A stretch of DNA of 64,000 nucleotides from Clavulina sp. PMI_390 (taxonomy: Eukaryota > Basidiomycota > Agaricomycetes > Cantharellales > Hydnaceae). Shown in pieces: positions 35,285 to 47,416 of the stretch. The notes beneath the pieces were generated by a model. The model was given only the letters and a program-made list of their open reading frames with translations. It was not told the origin of the DNA and made no database searches. Position 1 is the first letter of the stretch, and each line of letters starts with the position of its first letter. The stretch lies in NCBI GenBank assembly GCA_015039315.1, contig WIDE01000062.1, positions 1-64,000 on the forward strand. The letters run 5' to 3'. A program made the position numbers and the translations under genes.

Positions 35285-36341
35285 GGCTGGAGGGGTGTAT
35301 CCATGTAGCGATGTTAGGCGTCCTCGGGCGGGGAGCATCCTGTTACGAGTATTGGTGTTTGAGAACTGATCTATTATCCATACCAGCTAGTTCACTTACC
35401 TGCAGGAGCAGCCTATTCTAGGCGAATCCCAATCGTTTGTCTCTAAAATTGCAACTATTGTATCCCATCCCATCCATTTCTCTTTGATTGTGCCCAGATC
35501 TGTAATATGGCGAATGAGCCTCTGCCAGCTCGCGCGGCCCAATGGGATAAGCGAGGTTGTTGATGGGCTAAGCTAGGAGAAGCTAGAAAGACGGTAGTCC
35601 GGCTAGAGTAAATATAGCTAGAAGGCATTCGCGTTGCTTTTCGCCCTACCCTCACAGCTCCCTATACAGCTCAACTAAGGGAAAAGCAGATCCTTAAGCG
35701 AAAATCTTCGTGCCTTAAATACTGAGGCCCTCGAGCCGAGCTTTTCTTTCTACTAGCTCTCTTATTTTGCTTCAGCTACGTTTTTCTCTGTCATCGGCGC
35801 CGTACATCTTGCAAATTAGACATATTATCCCCCTTTTGATCATTATAACCTCTAGCACTATACAAAGCATGTTGGCTCTAAGTTGGGGTCTTGGCTGGAG
35901 TGTATCGAGTCTATTGATGTGCTAATGTTCGGACGGGTGGGATGTTCAATAGAGAAATGGGTAGTAAAGTGCTTGAAAAATCTCAGGTGCAGCGGGATAT
36001 GTCATCTGGAGCGATAGATTGTTCCAAAAATATGGTATAGCAGGGTCATCTGGCGCTTCAACCGCCGAGCCGGGCTGAAGTCCTGCATCCGTACCTATGG
36101 ATCCATAGCTGAAACTGAGTCAAGGGGGCTCGTGCGCTCCAAGACCACCATATTACCATCTGGGCTAGTGCTTATGAAGAGTAGTTTCTCTTTTATCGGC
36201 TTATCATGATCTTGGTCCCGAGCGACGCGAAGTGTCACAGATGCTGCTGCCGTGACCGTGACAGGACCCTGCCTGGACTCTGCAGGTGAAAAACGACACA
36301 GAGCCGTGGCACTACACCCACGGTTTGAGGAGGGTCTAGAA
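35285..36341. other. Gene-free kilobase between members 5 and 6
   Basis: AT-rich, with the short string ctagaa/gctaga recurring near 35570-35630. I see no gene, tRNA or clear transposon end. Confidence 0.4.
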
Positions 36342-38012
36342 ATGCCGCTCCCCCAAGAGGGCACACTCACATATGGGCAGCTTCGCTCTCTCACCACATC
36401 TTTACTTTCTCTCGACCGTCCGTCAGAACTCGACAACACCAGCGTCACAACCCAGCTGGGGTCAATCTCACGCGAGTTAGTAGTCGCTCGCCACCTTGTT
36501 TGTCTCACTCTCTTGTGAATAGAATAATCACGCCTGATACTGACCGCTCTCATCAGACCGTATGGTTTAGGCTTTTGCGACAGCAGACTTTTCCAACTCG
36601 AGAAAATCCATAATCTCTTGCAGTCAACCCAAACTTGGCTACAAAAGGAAAAACTTCGGGTCCAAGCGATGCGAAAGCGTGCTCAGAATCAATCACTTCC
36701 CATCTCGCGTCTACCAAACGAGCTTTTGAGCCAAATCTTCTTGTTCTCTATGAACAGGGATAATCTCCACGTTTGGCAAGAGCCTACTCTCACCACTTGC
36801 TCTAGATGGAGAGAATGCGCAATCGCTACCCCATTATTTTGGAGCTGGATCTATGTCGACGAGAATACGGAACCGTCGGAGCTGGCTCTTTGCCTCTCAC
36901 GGTCGCTCACCACCTCTCTCGATGTGACGATACAGTATCCTCTCGACAAGCAAGATGGGCAATCAAGTGAATCTATAATTGATAGTTTTGCACTATTGGA
37001 ACGACTTCTCATGAAGCCTTTGAAACAAATTGTCTCCATCACGTTGCACAACGTCCCAATATCGGGTTGGGTTCCTGCCCACATTCTTCAAACAAGCTCT
37101 CTTCAGGAGCTATACTGTGACTATATACCTCCCAAAGAATCTGGCGGGGCCTCTCCAGAATTGCTATTCTCTCACACACATCTGAGAGACCTTCGGCTTC
37201 TGACAACAGGCTGCGTCCCCGGGCGCGTATCTCTCCATCCCACAACCTTTCCCTCCCTCTCATTTCTTGATGTCAGCTCCGTGGTTTGTATCGAAAACGT
37301 ATGGGGGATCTTGGCCCAATGTTCGGCGCTCGAGACCTTCACGTGGGATGCCAATATCCATGGAGAACTTGCCTCAAACCAGTTTTTCCCTACTACATAT
37401 GGCTTAGAAGCACCCATCCTACCAAAGCTCAAAACACTAGAACTAGGCCACTATGCATGTGCACTCTTTTTGCCCGTCGCCGTTATCCCCAATGTTGAAA
37501 CAATTGTGTTTCGCAATCCCCGCAGAAGAAAACTCACTCAGGCTATATTGGACCTAGATGTGCAGACAAAAAACCGCATTCGAAACCTCGAGTTATGGAG
37601 TGTGCCAAAGCTATCAGAGGAAGATCTAACTATGATTTTTACTCTACCCACGCTCGAGCGGTTGTGGAGTGATTCCTGGCAGTTGGAGAGCTTGGGCGTC
37701 CTCAAGCACCTAAACAAGCATGAAATGGACAATGGCGACCAGTTGTACTGGAAATGCCCTCATCTCAAGGAGCTGGAACTTGGTTTTGACTATACGTTGA
37801 GAAAGAAGTATGCACTTCCCGACGACCTTTGCGCCGCGCTACTTCCCACCCTCGAAGCTCTAGTAGCAAAAAGAGCGCAAGGAGGAGAGAATAGTCTCAG
37901 TATCGAGGTGTATGACCTCAAGCTAGAGCTGCCGCCCCACGAAGACTCGGCTCACTGGGCCGCTGTGCAAGTGTTTGCACCTGAGCCGGTGTCCACATCA
38001 AATGGAGAATAG
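36342..38012 (+). CDS. F-box-like protein, array member 6
   Basis: Two exons (36342-36475, 36557-38012), 529 residues. First exon has LTYGQLRSLTTSLLSLD; exon 2 opens YGLGFCDSRLFQLEKIHNLL. The F-box is ISRLPNELLSQIFLFSM, followed by TCSRWRECAIATPLFWSWIY and leucine-rich stretches, closing with PPHEDSAHWAAVQVFAPE. It groups with members 3, 4 and 5 by the FxSMN/D and LSRS blocks. Confidence 0.88.
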
Positions 38013-39747
38013 CTCCACCTCAAATCTCAACACGATATCACTGACTATCCCTTCTCTGAGGTGAGTCGTTTCCCCTTCAATGTGGGGCCCCAGACCTGAT
38101 CTCCTTGCTCGCATACCCACTTTGTCAGTCCACACATTGATTGCGCTTGACCTCTATCACCACAATTTTAGCTCATTACCCAGCTGTACCCTTCATCCTA
38201 TCCCAGACTGGTGGTAATAGCCAGCCAGCCAGCCCTCGATTGTCTCGAATCCGCTCTACAATCCTGACCCCCCTTGACTTGCGCAGTCCTAAATGGGGCC
38301 CAACGCTCTCCACCAATTTGCCCCACCGTCCCAAGTCCTGCAGCTCTTGGCAAAAAGACTCCTGCGTCTTCCTTCCCTCCGCTCTCCCATGACTCTCAGT
38401 TAGTACCAACAACTGGTACCCTTCCAGACAAAGATTTACATATTACTTCGTTCTTGCTACTCTACTTCACATCTTCACCGCTCGTTGAGCTCGGTAACCG
38501 TCATCAAGTAACGGCTATACACGCTTGCTCTCCTCGCTTGCTTTCCCAGTTAGTGATAAATATTCTTGGATTTGATCTATGCCTGGAGCTAGTGTCCCTT
38601 ACAAAATAGCTCCACCATCTGCATCCTAAAAGTAGTTATTGTGCTGCACCTAACAAGTTCCCATCATCCTCGGTGTGATGGCGCCTGTGGGTTAGTGCGC
38701 CGATGTGTATTTAATCCCTTCTCTTCCTCTCCGGATCAGTCATAGCAGCTCTCTGGATGGAAGTATTGCTGCCAGATAAAACTATGAAACAAATTGCCAT
38801 CAGTGATCCAATCCAGCCGTTGTCAGTAGAGCTCCGATGTGTTATGTGTTCACTCACTATTCACGGTAGTTCGTGGATATTCTCCCATTCTGTAACCATC
38901 AGCAAGTTGTCATGTAGCCTTCTCTGCTTTTGTAGCGCGAAAATCCTGAATTTGCATCCCGTTTATCCATCTTAGTCGGGTATCCGGGCCCGCATGGTGT
39001 CTTACCAGCTTGCAGGACTCCCCTGATCCGATAGGTTGGACAATTTCATGCTGGCGGACCGGATCGAAAAGGGTGCAGTCCGCGTAATATAACAAAATCT
39101 CCGAGCGGGCTTCCGCTACCCTCGAGCGGCATCACAATTCGCTAAATATATACTATCTGCTGCCTGATTCGACTCATAATCGAAAGTTTGTCATACATAG
39201 AAGGCATCATGGACAGCCATCAATCCGACCTGAAGCTCTTAGCATACGGTGTTGATGCCAGCTTGGGATGAGGATATTATTGGACGGTATTGAAGGAGTG
39301 GAAAGTGGTGCTGCGGCCGAATTCATTACCATTCTGTCTGGTCGCTCTTACTTGCTCACGCTCGCCTCCCTCTCTTCCTCTCCGGGCACTTGGAGCAATA
39401 GTAGACATGAATCAATGTCATAAATAGAGCTCACATAGCATTTAGTAAGCACTCTGTCATCCACGCTCCAAGATTAGGGGTTGCTACATCACGGGGGTTC
39501 CAGTTGTTGAGTGATCGCTCAGGCGCCGAGAAATGGGAGATAGTAAAGTGGGATCGCTACTTATCAACGAGGTCTCGTTAATTGTGCAGTACTAGGAGAT
39601 CTTTTTCAGAACCGTAAAATCTGCAAACTGGATGATTTCACATTTGCACTCGCGACGTCGTTGAGGTGACCAAATTCTATGTGTCATGGCGCTTAAATTG
39701 CGGACCCTGACGTCAATATTGTGAGCTCATAAACAATCTGCGCGCTC
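38013..39747. other. Gene-free 1.7 kb with one full dispersed repeat
   Basis: Contains the repeat copy at 38846-39150. The rest shows only short unsupported open frames. Confidence 0.5.
38846..39150 (+). repeat. Dispersed ~300-bp repeat, full copy
   Basis: About 300 bp nearly collinear with 41834-42135, beginning tgttcactcactattca and ending at an acaattygc block. No coding potential shared by both copies. It could be a solo LTR or non-autonomous element; no inverted repeat or target duplication could be confirmed by eye. Confidence 0.85.
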
Positions 39748-41470
39748 ATGTCTGGCAACACGGAACCCGTCGCGTCAAACGATGGGGCCCTGACTTTTGA
39801 GCATCTACGCTCATTTTTTACCTTTTTTCAATCCCTCAATCACGATCGTACCTCGTTCGCCAGTGTGACTCTTGTCCCTCAGAAAAGTGAGAACCCCGCT
39901 TATTTTACTATCAGCTTTTCTATATTTAAATGACGGAACCTGCGCCCTCACCAGCGCATATAGCATAGGATATTGTAACAAGCGACTATACGAACTTGAG
40001 CGAATAGCCACAGTGATCCATGTCACCCAACAGTGGGTTGAGAGGGAGAAGCTCCGAGCAGAAGCGATGCGCAAACGAGCAAAGAATCAGCTTGTACCCA
40101 TCTCAAGACTACCAAATGAGGTTTTCAGCGAAATCCTCATCCTCTCGAGAGACGATAACTACCATGTCTGGAGTGAACCAGTTCTCTCTACATGTGCACG
40201 GTGGAGACAATGTGCTCTATCCACGCCATCGTTTTGGAGCTCGATAATAATAACCGATCAATCTCATCCTTCCGAATTGTCCCTCATCCTCTCCAGGTCT
40301 CGCACTTGCCCACTTACCATCTCCTTTCGCCTTCCCTGTTTCCCCAATCAACCAATCCCTCCCGCAGATTCAAGGCGGCTTTCCTTGTGCGAAAACGTTC
40401 TGTATCAAGCGCTGCGGCATATCGCTTCTCTAGAAGTGTTCAGTTCCCCACTGTCTGGGTGGCTCCCTTCCACTATTCTACAATCAGGCACCCTGCGTCA
40501 TCTGACGTATTGCTTCATAAGTGGATTCGTGGATGAAGCTGAAGAAGCTATTGGGGCATTTCAATTATTCTCCCAAGCGAATCTTTCTGCACTCGCAAAT
40601 TTGACTTTACTGGGAGGCGTCACTGGGTCTATTGACATTGGCTTCACTGGTTTCGCGTCGCTCTCATCGCTAAAACTCAACGCAACTGTCAAGTTACAGA
40701 GTACATGGTCGCTTTTCAGCCAGTGTCCTATACTGGAAGAGCTGGTTTGGCATGCAGATATCTCGATGCAGGACAGCACCCTACCTGAAGACCACCTCCC
40801 TGCAGCATATGGTCTGGACGCTCCCACCTTCCCTAGGCTCAAATCAATAGAGCTTAAGGAGGATGCCTGTCCTCTATTCTTTCGTGCCGTCCCTATTCCC
40901 AACATCCAAGAGATCGTTATATCCGAACCTCCCCAGGGCTTTCTGGGAGATATCACTGCGTATGTGGATAACAAAACGAGGGATCAAATCCTCAGGCTGA
41001 AGTTAATGGATGTATCAGAATTCTCAGGGGAAGATGCTACGGCAATCGTTTCTTCGTTCCCATCACTAGAGGAACTCACCAGCAACTCGTGGACCATATC
41101 GAGTCTAGGTGCGGCCGATCTCCTCAGTGAGTTTGACCCGGACACGGATGGCCAGTGGCACTGGAAGTGCCCGCGCCTGAAGCGATTGGAACTTGCATTC
41201 GTTCGTAGCTTGAAGATCGAGAAAAGAAAACATGGTGATACCGGCGAATTTTATGCGTTCAAGAAGGAGCTGTCGACCGCGCTCCTGGATCTACTCAGAA
41301 ACCTTGTCGCGGAACGTGCAAAAGGAGAAACCAGTCAGCTGCGCATTCATGTGTATGATATTCAGTTGGACTTACAAAGAACAGATTCTGGTGAGAACTG
41401 GAGCGCGGTACACATCGCTGAGGAACGTGCTGCTAGTGAGGGTTCTGATACTGGTGATGATTCAGACTAG
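39748..41470 (+). CDS. F-box-like protein, array member 7
   Basis: Two exons, most likely 39748-39886 and 39969-41470, 546 residues. First exon LTFEHLRSFFTFFQSLN; exon 2 starts YCNKRLYELERIATVIH; F-box ISRLPNEVFSEILILSRD; then TCARWRQCALSTPSFWSSI and the leucine-rich part; acidic end SDTGDDSD. The splice junction is shifted: in members 10 and 11 the intron is phase 2 and the junction reads N(S/T)YS.GYC, but here exon 1 ends in phase 1, so only an acceptor five bases further on (catag) keeps the frame. The exon 1 end also lacks the FESSSNK-like block of its relatives, so a small deletion probably moved the donor. Confidence 0.8.
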
Positions 41471-43330
41471 GAGCGGCATATACCTCATTCAAAGGGTAAG
41501 TGCTGCTTCACAAACTTTCTTAAGGCTGCTACATCTCATGCCTATTTTTCATCTCATATTGTTCTGGTACTGCTCTCTCCTTGCATGGTCAATAGTCCCC
41601 TGATCGCGAACTTCTTGAGCCAAGCACCGCTTCTTCCCTTTTACAAGTGACACCAACGCCGATCCCTCGATTTTTCTCCCAACCAGTGGCACAATAATTC
41701 TTTACTGCGATCTAATAAACCGACGCACCTCCGGTTTTCCTGAAACCAATCACTCGAGCCCCTACGAAGACGGTCTCGCATCGGCGCTTGGTCGGCACTA
41801 TCCCAATTCGTCTCCTATACATTACATACGAAACTGTTCACTCACTATTCATGGTAGTTCGTGGATATTCTCCCATTCTGTAACCATCAGCAAGTTGTCA
41901 TGCAGCTTTCTATGCTTTTTGTAGGGCGAAAATCCTGAATTTGCGTCCCGTTTATCCATCTTCGTCGGGCATCCGGGCCCGCATGGCGTCTTACCAGCTT
42001 GCAGGACTCTCCTGATCCGATAGGTTGGACATTCCATGCTGGCCGACCGAATCGAAAAGGGTGAAGTCCGCGTAATATAACAAATTTCCGAGCGGGCTTC
42101 CGCCACGCTCGAACGGCGTCACAATTTGCCAAATACTGTGAAATACATGATGCACTGCGGGCAAATATTGATGAAACTGCTGCCTAATCATCTAGACCAG
42201 CTCCGAAATCCCCCATGAATCAGGTGATTCGGCAGAGGCTCTTCACGTTTCTATTGTTAACGATGGCCCCAAAGTTGAGTAATGGCCCTGATGCGGCTCT
42301 CAATAGCCCGAAGAAACCTTCGGAACACAGAACGTGAACACTCCAGCTCCAGAATATGACAGCATTATGACCCACTATGTGGGCTTGAACGCATAACGCA
42401 CTTCGGCCTTTCCACCGTAACAGAGGCGGCTTCTGATCATGCATTCTCTTGGCGTTTATATTAATGTCCGGCACCTGAAACGTAGGGTCATGAACGGTCC
42501 TTGTGGTCTGGATTACAATTGAATTGTCCCTTTGTTTGTACTTGCTTGCAACTCGGCTTGGCATCACCGTCTGCATCCGACGCCAAGAGGACACATCGCC
42601 ATGACAAGGATCTTCACCCGTCGAGGGCGCGTAATCTGACTCATTTACGCTAATATGAATATTGATCAGGTGGAGCTATCGCCGAGGCCTAGCTCAGACA
42701 GGTCCAGCTCCTCAACCACCATCTTACCAAAAGCATGCCCCAATGCTGCCAGCAAGACAGCCTATCCACGCCCAGAACATTTTTAAACGCTCATGCTCCT
42801 CCTTTGGCCGGTTTCTATATCGACCCGACTCATTCACCGGCTCGCCTGGGACAGTGCCTTCATGTCGTCGCCGGTCTGATCTCCAAGGACCATTCTTCCT
42901 CCTTTGCGCCAATATTTGGTGCCTGTCTGAAACAATACACTTGGAAACTATCAATATTCTCTGCCAAGGCCAAACTTGAACCAGTAACTAGAGAGGCCAG
43001 CGCTCATCACGCCCCTGACCTGCAGCATTATTGATCAATAAACATTTTACATACCCAGCCGAGACGCCCAAAGGCAGGGACAATATTGCAGACATCCTGT
43101 CAACCCTATTATGAAAACTCTCCAATGCGCGCCGTCGGATCGCTTTCATCTTTAGTGCGATGAGGACGGTACACATGGAGACACTTACCCGTTGCTTTGG
43201 TGTCGAGGATTCATTACTAGTTAAGCTAGGCGACGTTTAAAAGGATCGCTGCACGAAGGGTCATTCTCCAGTGTAGACATCTCCTCTTGTTCCACACACC
43301 ACCTCTTCTCTTCTCTAACTCTCCACCAAC
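41471..43330. other. Gene-free 1.9 kb with one full dispersed repeat
   Basis: Contains the repeat copy at 41834-42135 and, at its right end, the promoter of the glucanase gene (a TTTAAAA motif near 43236 and a CT-rich stretch up to 43320). Open frames in between have no motif. Confidence 0.5.
41834..42135 (+). repeat. Dispersed ~300-bp repeat, full copy
   Basis: Same orientation as, and roughly 90 percent alike by eye to, the copy at 38846-39150, with a few small indels. Confidence 0.85.
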
Positions 43331-44594
43331 ATGATCGCCGCCAGCGTTGCTGTTCTCGCCCTTCTCGCTTCCACCGCCCAGGCTGGAAAGCGCGGCCTCG
43401 CATGGCCCTGGTACAACGGCTCGCTTGACCCCGGCAAGCTGAACAACGGCCAGGGTGTTACCGTGGCGATATACGATTGGGAGAGCTATGCTCCCCCATC
43501 CACCAACGGCAACGGTGGCCTTGGCTTCATTGGCATGCAGGCGGTAAGCTTGACCCGCTCCTCGAAGCTTCTTCCAGTGCCTTATATCTCATCCTGCTAC
43601 ATCTTTCATACAGACTCTTGACTCGTCTTCGTCACCTGTTTCTCAGCTGGCTGCCCGCCAAGCTGCTCAGGGCTGGGCCAGTGAGTAGCTATATGCCTAC
43701 AAGCTCGTTCAGGAATATTTCTATTTAATAATGAAACATATCTTCCTCAGCCGTTTTCTCGTTGAACGAGCCTGACCTGAACGGCATCTCTCCTGCCACT
43801 GCTGCAAGCGTATGTGACCTTTCGTCATCACTCCAATAATTTTTGCTAACGATCCCACAGTGGTACAAGCAATACATCAACCCCTTGGTACGTCACTATA
43901 CGCTGAAAAGTGGCTCATCGGCTGACAAATTATGCTGGTGTAACAGGCTATCAAGAAGGCATTCCCTGCTGTCAGCAGCAGCACGAACGCCAACCAAGGT
44001 CTTAATTGGCTTCAGCAATTTATCAACGCCTGCGGTGCCACCAACATCTGCTACGGTGACTACATCAACTTGGTACGTCAAGCGGACCATCATATCTTCT
44101 CCTTAGCCAAGTTCTTACCCGCTTTTCGCTACTATAGCACTGGTACGGTACCAGCTTCACCGATTTCCAGAACCACATCATTGCTGCACACAATCAGTTC
44201 CCTCAATGGAACATCGTGGTGACCGAGTTTGCCCTCACTAACCCATCCGGTGGCCAGGCTGCGCAAATCGTGCGTCCATCCCACAATCGCCCTTTCATTG
44301 GGATCGGCTTGGAACTAATAAGGTCTGCACTCTATTATAGGCTTTCTTCAAGTCAGCGTTCGCTTGGTTGGATGCCCAGTCCTACGTCACTCTTTACTTC
44401 CCCTTCGTCGCCACCAGCCCTGCTCTTATGCAACAGGTTCGTCACTTTGCCCCCGAATGTCCACATTCTTTGTGAAAAACTAACCTGGCTGCTCGTTCTA
44501 GTACGATTCTGGCGCCATCAGCACTGTTGGTACTGGTTCTTGCCTCTACAACAACGATGGCTCAGTGTCTGCCGTTGGTCAACTCATGTTCTAG
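43331..44594 (+). CDS. Secreted GH128 beta-1,3-glucanase
   Basis: Predicted endo-beta-1,3-glucanase of glycoside hydrolase family 128 (Asl1-like catalytic domain), secreted and probably acting on fungal or plant cell-wall glucan. Residues 1-18 form a signal peptide (MIAASVAVLALLASTAQA). Eight exons splice to about 255 residues. The core reads KRGLAWPWYNGSLDP, then VFSLNEPDLNGISP with the likely acid/base Glu, CYGDYINLHWYGTSF, and NIVVTEFALTNP with the likely nucleophile Glu, ending in YFPFVATSPALMQQYDSG and a short Cys-containing tail. Family length is normal for a stand-alone catalytic domain. The gene is unrelated to the F-box genes around it. Confidence 0.88.
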
Positions 44595-44903
44595 ACAGCT
44601 ACTCTTTTGCCAGTATAGTACATCCTAATTTTTGGCCTCCTCTCAATATAAATATTACAGCCACTATCCCGCTGGGTCGTATGCTCCGCTATTTCGAGAT
44701 CGTTTGAGGCGGGGCCGTGGGAAACAGGGGGAGGTCTCTCACGCCTGAGATCGATCAACCCGCTTTTGAGTTGTTAACAACCAGGACGAGACTCCATGTC
44801 TAGGAGCAAATATTCGAGTTGTTAACCCAAACCTTCTTTTCCTTGTCTGGCTATTGCTACCTACTACACAGCAAGTGACACGAGACCCGCTTCCTACCAG
44901 CAC
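44595..44903. other. Spacer before F-box member 8
   Basis: 3' flank of the glucanase gene and promoter of the next. Nothing else noticed. Confidence 0.35.
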
Positions 44904-46645
44904 ATGGATACTTCAATGAGCTATGAACAGCTTCACTCACTCTCTTCGTTCCTGCATACCCTTGATGACCCTTCCTCTGGGCAAAAAGGTCGGGTAGCCT
45001 CAGTTTTACATCTAGAAGCTGACAGGTACATCTAATCCGAGCCACTTGTCGTGCTGCATACCGACTCACGCCAGACTGGTAGGTCAGATCTACTAGAGTT
45101 CTGTGATGACAAGCTGTTCGAGATCGATAATTTCAAGTCACTTCTTGCATCTGCGCAACAATGGGCCGATGAAGAAACTCGGCAACTTCGCAGTGCGCGC
45201 AATTTATCACGCAACCGCCTCCAACCAGTTTCTCGTCTACCAAACGAGGTGCTCAGCGAGATTTTCCTATCATCGACAAGCCATCGGAAGCTGAAAATAT
45301 GGCTTGAGCCTGTACTACAAGTTTGCTCGCAATGGAGACGCTGCGCCGTCTCAACCCCAAAGTTCTGGAGCTGCGTTTGGGTTGATTACCAGACGCCGGC
45401 AGCTGCCTTACAGACATGTTTGAATCGTTCCGGGACTACCGAATTGCATTTTCGCTTTGTCTATACCTCCAGTCTCTCCCGCCAGGAAGTACGGGCACAT
45501 CTGATGGTGCTCGAAAGTGTGCTTTCAAGTTTCGTCCAACGCGTCACTACCCTGTATCTGGAAGACTTTCCCCCTTGGGAGTGGATGCCCGTCTCCCTAT
45601 TCAAATCTTCATCCCTGCGTGAGGTCCAATTTCAGCTTCCTTCACGTCTTGTAGCTGGCCGAAATCGCTTCTGCCCTCCTCTCTTCTATGCGGGGGCTCC
45701 ACAGCATCTACAAACCTTGATTTTTTGTGGGAGCAATGACTGTCTCACGTCTCTTGACTCTTCAAATCTTCATTCCCTTCAGAAGCTAAAGCTCACCGAT
45801 GCTATTCCCCTCCAGAACGCTTGGGAAGCACTGAGCCACTGCCTCCACTTAGTGAGCCTATCCTGGGCTTGTAGTATACCCTCTGATGAGGAAAATATCG
45901 AGGACCATTTTCCCGCTCTTTTCGGCTTTCAAGACCTCAGCTTGTTGCATCTTCAATCCCTGGAGCTCGAAGACGGTTCGATTGTAGTATACCCTCTGAT
46001 GAGGAAAATATCGAGGACCATTTTCCCGCTCTTTTCGGCTTTCAAGACCTTAGCTTGTTGCATCTTGAATCCCTGGAGCTCAAAGACGGTTCATGCTCCC
46101 TGTTCTTTGGCAACGTGAATGCTCCAAGCGTTAGGAGACTCACCTTGCTGGGTCCCACGTTGTCAAGAATAAGGGAGATCATGGAAAAGATCGACCACCC
46201 AAGTCAAATTCGGCGCCTCGACATATGCGAAGTGCGGGATTTTGGTGAAGCTGACGTCACCACGATATTCACCTTATGCCCCTTACTTGAAGACCTTCGC
46301 GTCGATTCATGGACCAGTTCCAGCCTAAACGCGCTCTCTGCTCTCGCAGAGCATCGTGAAGTTGACAACGAATGCGTCTGGCCTTGCCCATCCCTCCGTC
46401 ATTTGGGCCTCAACTTCAATTCCACCGTTGCAGAACGCGATAGTGATACGGATCTTCGGAAATCCATGGAGAGGATACTTCTGCATATTCTCGAACGTCT
46501 TGCGAAGACTCGGGCGAGTGGGCCGCAGAGCCTACTACGCATCAGCATCGAAAACATCAAGATAGAACTTCCCTCCAAAAACAATGCAACCGAGAGCATT
46601 TGGTCAGCCGTGCAAGTGATTGATCCCCCAGGTGATGATGATTAG
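44904..46645 (+). pseudogene. F-box-like member 8, broken by a tandem duplication
   Basis: The start is normal: exon 1 44904-45025 (SYEQLHSLSSFLHTLD), intron with acceptor at 45082, exon 2 opening LLEFCDDKLFEIDNFKSLL, F-box VSRLPNEVLSEIFLSST. At 45871 a 113-bp segment is repeated head to tail, shifting the frame by two; the first frame then reads foreign residues and stops at 46118. The homologous C-terminal half (SLELKDGSCSLFFGNVNAP to VWSAVQVIDPPGDDD-like end) continues in another frame to 46645. No AG|GT pair inside the repeat would let splicing remove exactly one copy. A truncated protein of roughly 390 residues could still be made. Best intact relative is member 9. Confidence 0.8.
45871..46096 (+). 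repeat. 113-bp tandem duplication inside F-box member 8
   Basis: Two head-to-tail copies, 45871-45983 and 45984-46096, each beginning gtagtataccctctgatgag. They differ at about three positions in the shared part, so the duplication is not brand new. Confidence 0.92.
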
Positions 46646-47416
46646 GCAAACACGTACCGATAAGTATGCGTCGCTAGAGCTATGTGGTCGAATGGCGAGC
46701 TCCAGATCAGAAAACCTCAGAGGCCTCCGATCCAATGGTGTCCTTCATCAGCATCCTCTGTTGTGCTTCCTGGTAGCTGCTCATTCTGGGAGCACTCGGA
46801 AATACAGTCACTCTTGGACTTGTCGCTTATAAGCTCGAACACACTACACGGGGCAACATGTTATATACGAGTACGCCGTACACTATGATTTCTTCCTGAT
46901 GGTGGGGGGTCGTTGTGATGTTCTGCTCTGCTGCCCGGTTATGGACGCCTGAGTCAGGGCACCGGCCACCGACTAGTCTTCGGTCTAGGAATCATTAATC
47001 CTGACCAATTTAGGGTTTGTAAATATCTGGCCTGTTCGCCGGTTTTAGTTTGATTGGTGCCACTGCTAGCAATGATGTCTCACTCCCGTCAGTCAATTTA
47101 TAAGTAAGCTTAGTAGATAATATTGCCAGACGATTGCTCTTTTACTAAACGGAAGTCTTTTCTTTCATTTCACTGCTTACTCTATCCGTTGGACTTACCA
47201 TCTCACCGAGTTTGTGTATCCCATCAGTTCCACTGTTTCAGAGCCGTGTGAAACAACCACCCAGCTGTCTCCCACGGTCGCAATCTGCACACGCCACCTT
47301 CAGCCACAACACATTCTGTATCACTCGCAGGGCGGAATCCCTCGTCAGCAGATTCGCCATTCCGCTTCTTTCATTTTCGTTTGTTTCGGCTCTTGTCTCA
47401 GCGCATGCCCTAGACT
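46646..47416. other. Spacer between F-box members 8 and 9
   Basis: No supported gene. A Ser/His-rich open frame at 47212-47478 runs over the start of member 9 in another frame and is taken as a shadow. Confidence 0.4.

Noticed and set aside
38846..39150. The dispersed repeat as a tRNA-derived SINE
   Set aside because: No convincing A-box/B-box pair at the right spacing in either orientation.
45871..45987. An intron removing one copy of the 113-bp duplication in F-box member 8
   Set aside because: GT-AG borders exist, but the excised length would be 117 nt, not 113, and leaves the frame broken; no AG|GT pair inside the repeat allows exact removal.
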